In this document: piece after piece, positions 1 to 13,344 of the stretch
Numbering within the stretch: position 1 is the stretch's first letter
Layout: each line of letters begins with the position of its first letter
Position numbers and translations under genes: made by a program
Source: Dermatemys mawii
Lineage: Eukaryota > Chordata > Testudines > Dermatemydidae
NCBI GenBank assembly: GCA_007922305.1
Contig: ML677358.1
Span: 13,980,131-14,044,130 of the forward strand
Direction: 5' to 3'
DNA: 64,000 nucleotides
Notes under the pieces: model-generated
What the model was told of the DNA's origin: nothing
What the model saw: only the letters and a program-made list of their open reading frames with translations
The model's database searches: none

Positions 1-3000
1 GAGGGGGGTCGGGGAGGGGCAGGGTGGGGTGATGGGCAGAAGGGAGAGGGGGGTCAGAGGGGAGGGCAGAGGAGCGAAAGAGCAGAAGGGCCTCACTGAT
101 TTGTTTTCAATAGTTTTGTCTCGGTGCCTTCAAGGGCTGGCCTGGGCAGGAGGGATCCCTGCTCCCCTCTCTGCTGTGGGATATTTGCTGGGGGTTGCAA
201 CCAGGGAGCAACAGGACATTTAAAGTGAGAGCTGTCAGGAGTATCCCAGCACAGGGAGAGGCAGACACGCCCCAGTGGGCACACCTGATATGCCCATGCA
301 CACCTACCCATGGGCACCCCCAAGTCCATTGCCACCTACACGCACAAACAGGAACACACAGAGGTACACAATGTTTACACAGAGACATACACACAACTGT
401 ATGTACACATGGAGGCACGTATGTACGTATATGCACACAGGCACAAATCTACATGTAGGCAGATGGGTGTACACTACGCCTCCCAAAGGAACACACACAC
501 ACAATCACACACACTGTAGAGGGTACTAAACGTGTGGGAGTCAATGAATGTAACTCTCTCTCCATCTGCAACAGGCCCACCCTGGGGCCCAGGAGTGCTG
601 TTTACTGGACGCTATTTCCTCCTCCAGCTGTGGGTTGATTTCTTTCCTTTCCTTCGCTAGCCACATTAGGAAACCTAGAACTAATCCTTCAAAGAATTTC
701 TAGGCCGCAGGCAGAGTGTGCCAGTGGAATTTACACACATGCTGGCTTTGTGTGGGTGCTAGGGACGACACTGGCACCAGTGTGGAGTGTGCCACAGTTC
801 TTTGCACTAGTCAGCTGTGTTACAGGATGCAGCCATCTCATTTAGAGATGGCAGGAACTGGCAGGGCCTGCCAGCTGGTATTCCCACTCAGCTGGCAAGG
901 GAGCCCTGATTCCTTGTGGTCTCAGAGGTGTTGACAGCCTGCAATGTACTGGCTCTGTGGGGGTATGAATGAATGAGAGATGATATCCTCTAGTGGCTGA
1001 CTTGCAGAGAAGAGAAGGAGCCTGCTACAGCTCCTTTTACAACATCCCGAGGAGCTGTATGCTGGGGTGTGCGTGTATCAGTGCGTTTGGTCTGACAGCC
1101 TGTGTGTATCCATGACTGAAGTAGAGTCCTGCACTGTTCAATACTGGACTTTAACCAAAACTCTCCGTTACATGAGTGAAGGGTATGTGGACTGTCTAAG
1201 TCATTGGGGCTGCTCTCTTCCACCATTCCCCTCCAGCTACAGCCAGGGGGTTCTTAAATTACAGAAGTTACAAAAATACCTCCAATGTAGCCTCTCCAGA
1301 GGGGGGAAAAAAGACCTCTCTCAAGGGAAGCTGCAAAATAAAATACATTTTAAAAAAATCAAAGCAAAACAGCCATAAAGAAATGCCATAAAATAGCAGC
1401 TTGTACATGTCCATGACTGTAAAGTCCTTACTAATTACATTCAAGACCTCAGAATCTGAACACCAGTCCTCACATCCATGGCATATTTCCATAGTAAAAA
1501 AACCCAACCAAACAAAACAACAACAACAAAAGTCTCAGGTCTGTACCTTAGAGATTTATGAATTACACAACTTTGCAGACATCACAAAAGAGGCCCGGAA
1601 TGAGAACCATGTGTTCTGAGTTTCAAAATGGCATGGAATTCTATTGTGTGTTTAATTGCCTCCCCAAACCTGGGGGAGAAAAATGCACCACGCCCTTTTC
1701 CCAAAGCCATCAAAGGAAATTAAGAGATATTGTACAGGTATCTACAGGCATTGTAAAAGATTTTCCCCCCTCCCCCATAAGACACAAATTTGGAGATTCA
1801 ACCCCCTAAAATGTCTCCAAATACACACACATTGTACCCTCCGTACCCATCTTTCAAACCTCCTTTAGAGGTCAGAATTGGCAAAGACTCACACATTTTC
1901 GTCTGAAATATCCATAAAAAACTTTTCTGACCTGTTCAAAACGGCCAAGTTCTCAGACCCCAATACCCACCGCTCATGATTCACAATGTCCACCCATCAG
2001 TTCAAGAACTTTCCAAGTCAGAAAAAGATCTGTTACTTTAATTTAGCCAACTATTATTACGTAATAACAGTCTAACAGTCTACCGGTCAGTCGGGACAAT
2101 TTTAGATCCCACCATAGGCCAGAAATACCATCTGTAATTCTAGATTAGAATCTAAAGCAGCAACATTCCCAGTTATGCAGCAGCTCCTGTCCCATCTCGG
2201 AGCAACTCTGCAAACTTCTGTTCCCTTCTGGAACAGCTCAATGGATCATCACCGCATAGTTCTATCACACTAGTGCTTAAGAGCCCCGAGTGAAGTAGCT
2301 GGGCTCTGTAGTAGGTTCGTTACATGTAAGTAACCAAATAGGCAGCCCCAGCTGGGAGGACTAACAGTCTGTATGGACAATGGGGATTGGTGAGACAAAG
2401 ACAGAGAACTGAGAAATGTTTTCTTAACTTTTCTGTAAACTTGTGTTGAAGGTTCTTAGGGGAATCAGTTGCTGGTGAAAACTCTGGAACCTGAGCCTGT
2501 CCGTGTATCTATTGATGGAGTAGAGGCTGCAGGGTGAGCAGCAGTAGTCCACATTTCTCTTCTCTGCTCTGCTCACATGATTCAGCCCTAATGGGGAGGG
2601 ACCATCTAGAATGGCGAGTCTGTGGCCACCCAGTGTTGAGACGGCAATGAGGGGGCCTGTAGGGTTTGGTGACGTGGGGAATGGACACAGAGAGAACGAA
2701 CATGACGATTGTTTCACTAACGAACATGAAGATTGTTTTCCTGAGTCTCTGGGGTGATTCTCATAGAACATTTGACAGTATAAGCTTATGTCTCCTACCC
2801 TTCGAAAGGCTATGAGGGGAAAAACACATTTTTAACTCACAGGTATGGCAACCAACGTCAGCATGGAGACTTTCTGTGAACACCTCTTTTAAGAAAAGCA
2901 AAGACAGACACCTGTGAATGGACCAAGTGACCAGGAGGCAGCTAGCTTCAGAGATCGACAGATGAATCACATGGCTTTGACAGACAGGTCCAGAAGGAAA

Positions 3001-4485
3001 TCCCTTTGGAGGGACTGGCTATTGAACTGATCAGAGAGGACTGCTAGGGTGGAAATGATGAAGCCTGGTGTCTATTTCACCCACTCACCGCTCTCCTGAG
3101 AATGCCAGGCTGGGGGGTCGCTAACACAGAACTCAATCAACAATCGCAGGTGGGGAAGGGCGTGTTTGTCACCAGAGCAATAAAAACAGCATGATGCAGC
3201 TTATGGAACAGCCCGTAATTGGTCACATAGGGGATGTCTCACACTGTTCCCCAAAGGGTCTGACACCCAGCCTCTACCACACTGCCATCTAATGGTGGGA
3301 AGTGAGGCAACTTTTGCATCACAAACACAGGGTTACTATGGGATTGACGGGGCCTTTCTATTGTTCTGCTTTTGGGAAACAAAAGGATCTTATTTTAAAA
3401 TCTTACTCTTCCCACATCCAAAAAACCTAACAAGTGGAACGAAGTAATCACATTTCTACTCAGATAAAGCAAGTGATGAGACATGGTGGGGTCTTGCTCT
3501 GTCCCATGGCCCGGTCCACTTAGAGCCAATATCCAGACTCCCATCCAGGGCACTTACCAATTGCCTTGATTCAGCGAGGATGGCATGGGCTGTGGACTGC
3601 AGTTCCTCTTAGCTGGTGCAACGGGGCCACGCTGTTAGCTCAACAGGTGTGGAACAGAGGCCCATCCCATTCATGTCACCGTCAGCAATTAAGCATCTCG
3701 CATATATGGAAACACTTAAATACAGGTTTAAATAATGTGCAGAGTCAACAAAGGCCTGAGGCCTGTTTGGAATGGAGGTCTCAGGGAAGAGTCCCCAGCT
3801 GCAGCCTATTGGTTTGGTCCGAGAACCTGTGCTTTGGATTAGCGGCTGCCTTCATGCGTTAGGCTGCCCAGTAGATGTGACATTGGCGATCACGGGTCAA
3901 GCAGCAGCGTGCCTCGGGATACGGTTTTATTAGCAAAGCTCACCAAGAAACAAGAACTCCCACCCAGCCTTCCTAACTGGCTCATGTCCTTATGCCCAGG
4001 CCTTCCATCGAGTGGGCCAGGGTACTTGTCCTTTTTAGCAAGGGGGCCTGCAGCGCACGGGGCTGGGACTGTTGGATGGGGCGTTGCAAATGATTCTTTT
4101 TGCAGCGTTTCTCTGGGTGGAGCAACCCCGCTTTACAGACTCAGCTGACATCCCCTTGGTTGCAATGGGACTTTAACCTGCTGTTGTCACCTTCAAACCT
4201 ACAGCGATTTTTAAAATTACCTTAGCTGGGGTGGGTCCAATTTTTCCACCTAAGTTCCCTCGAATGCAGCCTTAGGCTGACACTGCTAAATAGGAGGCTT
4301 GTCTCGTTTTCAGGTTTCTCTGGGAGTGGGCGATTTTCCCTTTTTACAAAAAGTTATTCTCTCTTGTACTTCTTTGTAGGGGCTGAAGGGACCCCCAAAG
4401 GTTTGGTGCAACAAGTTGTTGCCCCCCGGTCTGCCTGCTGCCCCAGCAGACTCCCTCCTTCGCCATTGTTACTTGTGATGGCATT
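1..4485. other. No gene recognised
   Basis: The first 70 bases are G/A-rich, then comes the CA-rich tract. Beyond that only short frames without family resemblance are present, and nothing with splice sites or codon bias that I can defend. Confidence 0.6.
285..515. repeat. Imperfect CA-rich simple sequence
   Basis: Dense ACAC and CACAC words with frequent interruptions. Short reading frames on both strands here are compositional. Confidence 0.6.
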
Positions 4486-4604
4486 GGGGTGTTCAGACAG
4501 CAAGTGTGAAAAATTGGGACAGGGGTAGGAAGGCAATAGGAGCCTATATAAGAAAAAGACCCCCAAATCGGGACTGTCCCTTTAAAATAGGGACAGCTCG
4601 TCAT
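4486..4604 (+). mobile_element. GTGACCA-type short repeat, copy 1 (worn ends)
   Basis: The core AAAAATTGGGACAGGGG, AATAGGAGCCTATATAAG and GGACTGTCCCTTTAAAAT matches the copies at 38883-39006 and 56762-56887. The terminal TAGGGTGACCA is eroded. Its minus strand yields a spurious peptide also seen in copy 2. Confidence 0.75.
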
Positions 4605-5133
4605 GCTAAATGGCATTACACCATACAAGTGAGATGCTAAGGAACAGGTGCCTCTGGGGTAGTCGGTGGGAAATTGAGTATATAACCCCAATGTATTTAT
4701 ATGCCTTGGGGGGGGGGCAGAGTTAGAGGGGTGGGTAGGCATCTTTTCCAAGGTACTGTGGTGAGACTCCTCTGCTGTGTGATATTCTGCAAACCACTTC
4801 CCCCCATTGTCTGTCTCGTCTATAGAGAATGTAAATGCTCTGGAGCAGGGACTGCCTCTCCCGGTCTTTGTACTGGGTTTAGCACAAGGGAGATGGAGCC
4901 TCTAGCTTCGACAGCAATGCCATTGTGAGAGGTGCGCTGGCCGGTGTTTCAGAACCCCATGTTGGAGTTACCTCCCGCCTTACACGTTCTTCTCTCTGAG
5001 TGAGCAGCATAGAGTCTTCCACAAAGTGCCATCGTGTATTGCTCTTAGTTGAGTGATGTGGTTTCTTCTTCAAGGATGCTCTTGCAAAGCAGCTATAGCA
5101 TTTGCTCTCAGTCTTAATTCTCTCTACCTAGAG

Positions 5134-5796
5134 CAGGGGTGGGCAAACTTTTTGGTCCGAGGGCCACATCTGGGAATAGAAATTGTATGGTGGGTCATGA
5201 ATGCTCACAGAATTGGGGTCAGGGTACAGGAAGTGAGGGTTCTAGTTGCGGGGTGTGGGCTTCAGGGAGGGGCCAGAAATGAGGAGTTCAGGGTGTGGGA
5301 GGGGGCTGTGGCAAGGGGTTGGGGTGCAGGCTCTGGCTGGGGCAGTGGGCTTTGGGGAGGGCTGGAGATGACAGATCTGGGGTGTAGGAGGGTGCTCCGG
5401 GCTGGGAGCGAGGAGTTTGGAGGGTGGGAGGGGATCAGGGCTGGGGCATGGGGAGAGGCTCAGGGGTGCAGGCTCCGAGTGGCGCTTACCTCAAGCGGCT
5501 CCCGGAAGCAGCGGCATGTCCCTTCTCTGGCTCCTACGTGGAGGCGCGGCCAGGCAGCTCTGCACGCTGCCCCCTCCACAGGCACCGCCCCTGCAGCTCT
5601 CATTGGAGTGCTAGAGAGGGCCATTGGTGCATGTAGGAGCTGGAGTGGGGCCATGCCATGCCTTCCAGGAGCCACGTGGAACAGCTCCCAACCCTATACC
5701 CTAGCTGGAGTGTGGCAAGCCCCAGACCCCACCCCCCCAGCGGGAGCTCACGGGCTGGCTTAAAACAGCCTATAGGCCATAGTTTGCCCACCCCTG
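5134..5796. mobile_element. hAT-type non-autonomous DNA transposon, 663 bp
   Basis: The ends are CAGGGGTGGGCAAACT and, inverted, AGTTTGCCCACCCCTG. An 8-bp duplication, ACCTAGAG, flanks it (5126-5133 and 5797-5804), the size expected for hAT. The inside is GC-rich with GGGGT-rich tracts and gives spurious long reading frames. I see no transposase. Confidence 0.9.
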
Positions 5797-5804
5797 ACCT
5801 AGAG

Positions 5805-8800
5805 TATATTTTTGGAGCAGTTTCTTCCTGGCTTTGGTGTTGGGGTTGAGATTTCTGAAAGTGGTTTGGTCAAAGTCATTTATAAACCAGTGATGCTAAA
5901 TGAATCCCCCCATTCCCCTGTGCTGATTTCTCCTGCAATGGAAAACTGCCCCTGCTCAGCAGAGGCCACCAATACTAGAAGCTTGCGTGAGATCCCCGAT
6001 GAGAAGCAGGTAAATATATTCTTACTGCCCCTAGTGCCTCTCCTCTCTTTTTATCCACTTGATGAGGTTCTTCCACATAACTGCATTGGCCATTTTTTGT
6101 TCCTTGCTCCCTGTCTTATCATTTGCTTGTTCTTGTTGTGTCTGTGTGTTATCCCTATTCTGCACTGTTATATTGATTAGTAAAATGCATTTCTCATAAA
6201 GCATTGGAGCAGGGGGTGAGAGCTTGCAATGCTGAGTGTCGGCAGTGCTGTATCAGACAGATTTTAATGGTGCACATGAAGCTATAGGGAGACACAGAAA
6301 AGCATTTTACATGCTTATAAGAATGTGCTTAATTTTACCTGCCACTCTCTGCAGACCACAACAAACCCACAATTCACAGTGCTCTGCCTGCAGCGGGAGT
6401 CTGCCTGTTACACCCACTTTGCTCATCTGCCAGGAGGATAATATGCCCTGGATTACACTATCACCCGGAAAAGGAGGCCAGGCCCCTCCATTATGGCATC
6501 ACCTGGGACAGGCACATCACGGCATGGACAGTTACAAATTCTTGGTCACATCTCCGCCAATGTCTCATTTCCTGATAGTGACCCTGCAGGGTTTTCAATG
6601 TGTTTCCTCCCCTCCTGGAGCCCAGTGCTGGCTGTTGCCATTTCAGGCCCCTTCCTCACGGAAGAGGGTATAGGTCAAGGGCCTGCTGGCACCCCGAGGG
6701 TGACCTTCTTGGGCAATCAGGCTCTCTCTGCAGAGCTGGTGATCACCTTTCAGACCCTGCTTTTGTCATCCCAGTTCCCCTGGCCTCTGCCTTATGGACA
6801 GTGTGAAACCTTTGCCTGGCTTTTCCCTTTTCCAAAGGAAAAAACACCCACCCCTTTTAAAAACACAACCAATATTGTAGCATCGGGCAGTTGTTGCCAA
6901 GTATCATTGTTATAAAAAAGAGCAGCTAATTCAGGAGGGTAGGGGGTGCATGTGTATATGGGGAAGGGTACTGAAGTCCCTCCCCCAAGTACAAGCTGAC
7001 AAGGCTGGACCCAATGCTGCAGCCTCATTTCAAGAGCAGCGTCTTAAAGAAGCCCGTGGGCCTCAGAGCGATGCTCAGAGAAAGCAGCAAGGGGAGCACA
7101 GTCCCTATGAAGTGCTGTCTAAAACCAACCTACATTTAGAATTCAGGGATTATGCTCTGGTGACCCAATTTTTGCTAGTTTCATGGTTTGGGACAGCGTC
7201 AGAATCCCCCTGTTTATTGCCAGCTGCCGGGAAAGCAAACACAGAGCGAGGCCCAGTGCTATGTTCATCCCAGCAGTGACAGGGGGGTGCGTGTCACACT
7301 GAGACATGAAAATCTCCCACTGGGAATGCTGATTATTCTAACTAAGTCAGTTACTTAAGCAGGGCAAGAACTAGTGATCGCATGCGCTAAAGCAGTTGGT
7401 GTGGTGCATGGTGTCATTGGAAGGCTAGCTTGAGAGCTGCACTAAGGACACAGAGCACGTGACATGCTGTGTTACTGGCGACAGCCACCCCACGCCACCC
7501 GAATGAACTTGGCAACATTCGCTTTGTACCCCAGCACTCACCAGCCATGCCAAGGCTCTGTGCCGAGCTCTGCCCAGGACTGGCTGTACCCTAGCCCTTT
7601 AACCTGTATATCTCAGATCCCTCTGCTGAAAACGGGGACTCACGAGGTGCTCTGAGAAGCAGAGTTTTGGATTGCGGTTACCAAATAGCAGGTCTGATGA
7701 GAGGTTCACAGTGAAACGATTGCAGGTGGGCACTGAACAGACAGAGCAATGCTCCTGCTGCCTCACTGTAGGGACAGAGCTAGGCCGCTTTTCTGCCTGG
7801 AGTCCCCATTAATCCCAGTGCAGTAGGGGTGGGTCAGCCAGTCTCAGCTCTGATTAAACTGCTCCTCACCTTTTCTCCTATCCCGCCAGAGTCCACATGG
7901 ACAAAACATCCCCAGGAACTGGATTTATCCCCCGCAGCAGGAGATTTCAAACAAACAAACAAGCTCTTTGCTGCTCTGTTTTTATTTCATCTGTGGCCAG
8001 CAGGCTAAGAGGGGGCTAGTTCTGTTCCAGGGTTGTCAGGGAGAGGGCAGGGCATGTTCCTTGGGGTCAGGGCAGTGCACGCAGCCGGAGCCTAGAAGAT
8101 CAATGGGGAGGGAGTGCAGCCCCTGTCTCAGCACTGCAGCTAACAAGGGAGACCTTGATTCCTGAAAGGGGGAAAATGAGCAAGACAGCAGCACATTAAA
8201 TGCACCTCCCAGCAGCTGTGAGCCCATCCCTAGAGCACAACGGGTAACTGCCTCCAGGTCCCATCCATCTGAGCCAGTGTTAGAGCTGCCCTTCTGGCTG
8301 ACCAGTCCTTAAAGAAACAGTCGCACTAGGTCTGTGTATCCCATGTAACATCCGCCCCTTCCCCCAGCTGAGCCTTTAGTGCCAGTCTGCCAGGTCTCAA
8401 AAAGGCCCATTGTTTTTGAAGTCCATCCCCATGGTAAACCCACAATACTTGGTGCCATGGGGGAAGTGGCCCCTAATAAGCCAAGAGCCTTTCCTCAGCC
8501 TTCAGCAGAGAAGAGAAACAGATGGGGCAGCCAGTAAGGGAAGGCCCCTCTTTGTACTAGGAACTAGATACAATGTGCCTGCAGTGGTGTATCAGCCTGG
8601 CTTCCTGAACAACCCATTAGCCTTGGCAGCCCCAGCTACTCGCAGTCCTTAATTCAGCACTACACTGAAAAAGAGCTGTCAGTGGGCATTGGGGCGTTAC
8701 AGTCAGCCAGAAAGCCAAGCTTCCGAAGATCAGGAATCTGGGCTCTTCTTCCTGTGCCTGGGGCTTATATGATCTTATATTGGCCCTGGACTCTGCACTG

Positions 8801-10587
8801 AGCTCAGAGGGGGATTACGGTGAGAGAACCATGACAATCCCATCCACCCCTTGTCTCCACATCAACAATTCTCCTCCCTCCTTGACCCTCACTCTTGCCA
8901 ATTCCCACTCTTGCCAGCCTGGCCTGGAGCTGCCAGCTTGGCTGCAAGACTCAGACCAGAGAGTCTCCTGCCTCCTTTGGAAATGCTGTTGACATACGAG
9001 AGTTAAGGGAGCCAGCCGGGGCTGCAGCCATTTTCCCAAACCCATGAGCAGCAGCAGTAAGAATGCAGCTATCCCATCAACGGCCAAAACCATCCTCCAG
9101 TTAGCGTCACTCCAAACCTGCTCTTCAGAGAGGCATGAGTCGCCATCTGAAACCAGAAGTACAGGGACTGCAACAGCAGCCACTCCAGGAGGTCCTGTCC
9201 CTCTTGCTGGGGGCCAGGCAACAAGCAAGAACGGGGACAATGCTAATACCTGAATTTCTTTTGCTGCCATGCAGAATCCCCAAAGGTGGCCAGGCAAGAG
9301 ACCCCACAAGTAGATCAGTCTTCCTTCCAGAGCCGGGGTACACTAGCCCTTCAACAGGACAAAGCAGTGGGTAGGAACTTCTCAAAAGGTGCGATAATGA
9401 GGGCAGAATAGTATTCACCCACTTACCCAATTAAAGGGAAATCGTTGTATTAAGAAGTGCAGTGTTGGTGAGAGGGTGGATGCTGCAAAAGCTTCCCCAC
9501 AGAGCTCTGCTTGGAATGGTGTGTTAGGCCCAGTCGGTGTTGTGGTGGGTAGGATTATAGGGGTCTCTACTCACCGCTGGACACCTCCTCGAGGCTACAT
9601 CTGGGGAACAGCAGTGCCCAGTCTGACGCCCCCTTCAGTCTCGTTCACGCTGACACCCTTTCTCAAGCTTCAGGAATTGCAGTGCACCCTCTTTGTGGCT
9701 CGGCACTCCAGCCAGGTCACTAGTTTCCCTTTCTGAGGTAAAGTCTCACCAGACTGCGTGTCCAGGTATTGTTCCTGGCCGTCCTTTACCTCAGAGCTAT
9801 ACCAATTCCCCAGCTGGCAGGAGGCGAACCTGGGCCCACCCACTGCTCCAGGTTCCAGCTCAGGGACTCTCAGCCCAGCACTCAGAGACAGCACTCTCCC
9901 AAATCTTCCTCCCATTTCACTGAGCTTTTTCCTACTCCAGCCCATCAGGGTTCTGCTCCCCCACCCTTCTGGGTAAATCCCCTTCCTCCAGGGCCAGGAT
10001 CCCATGAGGCTTCTATCCCCTCAGTTTCCTCCTTTCCCTTGATAAGCCCAGAGAGTGACTACAGGCTTTTCCACTGCAGCCCCTTTTTGTCCTATCTTCC
10101 TGGCCTCAGAGCAGCCTCACCTGCTCCTGCTCAGCTGGGCTCCATCCTCAATTAAGGATTGCTTATCCAGCCTCTGTCTCCCTCAGGTGTGGCCTGTCAG
10201 GGTAACGTGGGGGTGAACGCCCTATCACAGGCAGAAATGCAAACCCAGTTTGTTCTCATGTCTGACTGCAGATGGGATTTAAAATTAGGCTCTAGAGGGA
10301 GAAGACTAGGGTTCCCCCCCTCCATGAAGTTCAAAAACTCTAAAGCCAATAGAACTAGGAACTAAAAGATCTAGGCAGCCATAGAGCCATGTGTAGAAAG
10401 GATGACCTCAATCAAGCAGGGGGTGCTTGGCATATGGGGTGAAAGACAAGGATGCCTATGCACTCCATAGTAAAGCCAGTGCTGATTCTGTCTCTCTCCC
10501 TGTACCATTGTTTATTATGTAACACCACAGTGTGTTTAGAGATACAGCAGGGACAAAAGATGAGAGACAAAGTAAAGCTGTATTGTC
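5805..10587. other. No gene recognised
   Basis: Overlapping open frames on both strands near 8815-9370 reach 164 codons but resemble no family and lack a conserved motif. 9660-10200 has a pyrimidine-rich, LTR-like feel, with no terminal repeat pair found. Confidence 0.55.
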
Positions 10588-11153
10588 TAAGGCTTGGTCT
10601 ACACCAGGGGTCAGCAACCTTTCAGAAGTGATGTGCTCAGTCTTCATTTATTCTAAGTTAAGGTTTTGCGTGCCAGCAATACATTTCAATGTTTTTAGGA
10701 AGTCTCTTCCAATAAGTCTATAGTATAGAACTAAACTATTGTTGTATGTAAAGTAAATAAAATGTTTAAGAAGCTTCATTTAAAATAAAATTTAAATTAA
10801 ATTAAAATGCAGAGCCGCCCCCTCTCCCCCGATCGGTGGCCAAGACCCAGGCACTGTGAGTGCCACTGAAAATCAGCTCGTGTGCTGCCTTCGGTAAACG
10901 TGCCATAGGTTGCCTACCCCCGATCTACACTTAAAAGTTATGTCAAAAACAGAGATATGAAAAAACCACACCCCACACCAATGTCAGTAGGCTGCCCTAA
11001 CCGCGACTGTAGCTGCAGCTTGTTGCTGGAAGAATGCTTCTGTGAACACAGCTACCACCCTCTGTTCTTACACAGATGGAAAAACCCCTTTCATCTGTGT
11101 AGGCTGCCTTTGCACTACAGGACTAGGCTAGCTCAGCCATAACATACATGTAC
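10588..11153. mobile_element. Older short DNA transposon, split by a hAT insertion
   Basis: Sequence from GGCTTGGTCTACAC (left of the inner element) continues as TACACTTAAAAGTTATGTC on its right and runs to about 11153. The two parts look like one recognisable reptile repeat with the 10605-10922 element inside it. The outer limits are approximate. Confidence 0.55.
10605..10922. mobile_element. hAT-type non-autonomous element, 318 bp, nested
   Basis: The ends are CAGGGGTCAGCAACCT and, inverted, AGGTTGCCTACCCCCG. The 8-bp duplication is GTCTACAC on the left and ATCTACAC on the right (7 of 8). It lies inside another repeat, so it is the younger insertion. Confidence 0.86.
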
Positions 11154-12475
11154 CCTAAAAGGGAGCAGGCCAGAAGGAGGCAGGCCATGAAGAATTCAGA
11201 TTCCAACAGTTTTAGGTTAAGTTCCACCACTACAGTTTGGATGGAAAATACCTCACTTCCCTCCACCCACTGATTGCAACCTTGTCATGGCTGCATCTGG
11301 TTTCCAAGCACTTGCCAAAAGGAGAGGAAGGTGCCCACCAAGGCTACAAAGAGTGACAGCAGTTGGCAAGGGGTTCAGATCTCCACGTCTGGGGCATGGG
11401 TAAAGGGAGGTAGTGGAGTGCCCTGTTCTAATCCCTGCAGAAGGAATGTTCTTAAAATAAAGGCAGCATAAGTGTCCCAGCCAGCGAGAACGCAGACAAC
11501 CACATTACCCAGCATCCTCTCACTGGATCGTCATCTTGTGTGTAGGGAGTGCGGCGACAGGTTCTTCCCTAACCCACACTAGTGGTAGGGGGCTCAGATT
11601 TCCCCTCCAAGCCTTTTCTTCAAGACCACCCTCCCTTCTTTCCCAGCACCCACGAGCCACATCTAGCCCAGATGGCAGGGAAACAAGCTAGCGACAGAAC
11701 TACAAAAAGACAGGGTGTGCTACATGCACCCCTCTTCTGCTGCAGCCAAGTGAGGCGGTATTGCTGGAGTGTATGGATGGTAAGACTGTAAGACAAAGGC
11801 AGCCTGCAGCAGTCTCTCTGAAAAGCTTTAATAGCAGCACAGCAGCTATGAGTACAGTATATAAATCACCGGCAGCTATACCAGCCTGTCAGCATGGAGC
11901 TGTGTACTAGATTCACTTAGTGGAGAGTGCCCTCTGCTGGCTCACCCTGTTCCCAGAGCAGGAGCCGGAACCCCACCCTCTTCGTATCCTCTGAGGAAAC
12001 AAACTTCAAGTGAAGGAAATGCCACAGCTGGGATTAAGGAATTCTTCAAGCATCAACACTAGATGAAAGGCCAGTTCACCAAGTGCTCAAGCACCAATGT
12101 GAGAGCAGCGCAGGGGCGGGGGCTCAGGAGTGCTGGCCGCAGACCGAAGACATTCCTGCCGAGGATTGTGCAGCAGATGATTCTAAGGTTACATGAATTT
12201 TAAGATCACAGCGTTGAATGGCTGATCACACGGCCCAGCACAAGGCAGCACTATGAAAGCTCTCACGCAGCTGTGCCAATGCACGCCAGCCTCCACCTCC
12301 AGCCCCCCCCGCCCAGCTACTCCAGCCCTCTGATCCCTCCTCCAGCTGTGCCAATGTATCCCAAGTCTGATCTTCAGCACTCTTGCTACTCCAGCTCTAG
12401 CTCTCCTCATCCCCCAATATCACTGCCAATGCACCTGATCTGCAGCACCTGCACTGCAGTATGGCAGCTCTGTCT
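11154..12475. other. No gene recognised
   Basis: Only short unrelated reading frames. 12270-12420 is a degenerate CTCCAGC-rich stretch. Confidence 0.6.
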
Positions 12476-12483
12476 CCCTAGAC

Positions 12484-13232
12484 CAGGGGTGGGCAAACTG
12501 TGGCCTGAGAGCTGTTTTTATCCGGCCTGCAAGTTCCTGTCGGGGGAGCAGGACCTATGGTCCTGCTCTCCCAGGCGGGGCGTTCTGAGGGTGCCCCGGA
12601 GAGCGGGACTGGCTGTTGGCCGGGTGCGCCGCCCTGAGAACGGAGCTGGCGCACCCCAGACTGTGGGCCCACGGCCGGGCCGGCCCCCCACCAGGGTCCC
12701 TGCGGCCGGCTGGGCACGCCGCCATGAGAGCAGGTCTGGCTCTCCGCCTGGGACAGCAGGCCCGCGGCCAGCACCGCGCTCATGGCCCGGGGTGCCAGGC
12801 CGAGCGCAGGGCCTGCGCTCCCGAGCCAGGGACTGGGCCAAACGCGGCAGACCGTGGGCCCCGCGCTCCCAGCACAGGGGCTGGGCGGAGTGCTGCGAGC
12901 CGCGGGGCCCAGCACCCAGCTCAGAAGGTAGGTAGGTGGTGGGGGGGGTTAGCGTAGGTGGGGAAGGCTTAGGTGGGGGGTTGGTTAGGGAACAGAGAGC
13001 AGGGGGTCTAGATAGGGGATAGGATCCTGGGGGGCAGTTAAGAGTGCGGGGGTATCTCCGGAGGGAGTATCAGGGGACAAGGAAGTGGGAGTTGGATGGG
13101 TTACGGGTTCTGATGGCGGGCAGTCCGGGGGTGGGAAGTGGGTGGGGGTTGGATAGGGGGTGGGGCCTTCAGCCCTCCGCATAATTTTGAACCCTAGTGT
13201 GGCCATCGGGCCAAAAAGTTTGCCCACTCCTG
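12484..13232. mobile_element. hAT-type non-autonomous element, 749 bp, with CpG-rich interior
   Basis: The ends are CAGGGGTGGGCAAACTG and, inverted, AGTTTGCCCACTCCTG, with an 8-bp duplication CCCTAGAC at 12476-12483 and 13233-13240. It belongs to the same end family as the 5134-5796 element. The interior (about 12560-12920) is very CpG-rich, and 12925-13160 is G-rich on the plus strand. The long reading frames here are composition artefacts. Confidence 0.9.
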
Positions 13233-13344
13233 CCCTAGACCCCCCAAACAAACCTCTCCGCCAGCAGACCTAGAGCTCAATCCTGCAAGGCGCTGAGTGC
13301 CTCTTGGGAGCTGCCGCGGTCTCACCTCTTACTGACTTCAGTGA

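Noticed and set aside
5053..5763. 236-codon reading frame
   Set aside because: It lies almost wholly in a hAT-type element and its glycine/tryptophan-rich composition reflects GGGGT-rich DNA.
8815..9309. 164-codon minus-strand frame with hydrophobic segments
   Set aside because: No recognisable motif, and overlapping open frames on both strands suggest chance; left as unassigned.
12273..12957. 220-codon proline/arginine-rich reading frame and a CpG island
   Set aside because: Composition effect of the CpG-rich hAT interior; the element ends and target duplication explain the segment.
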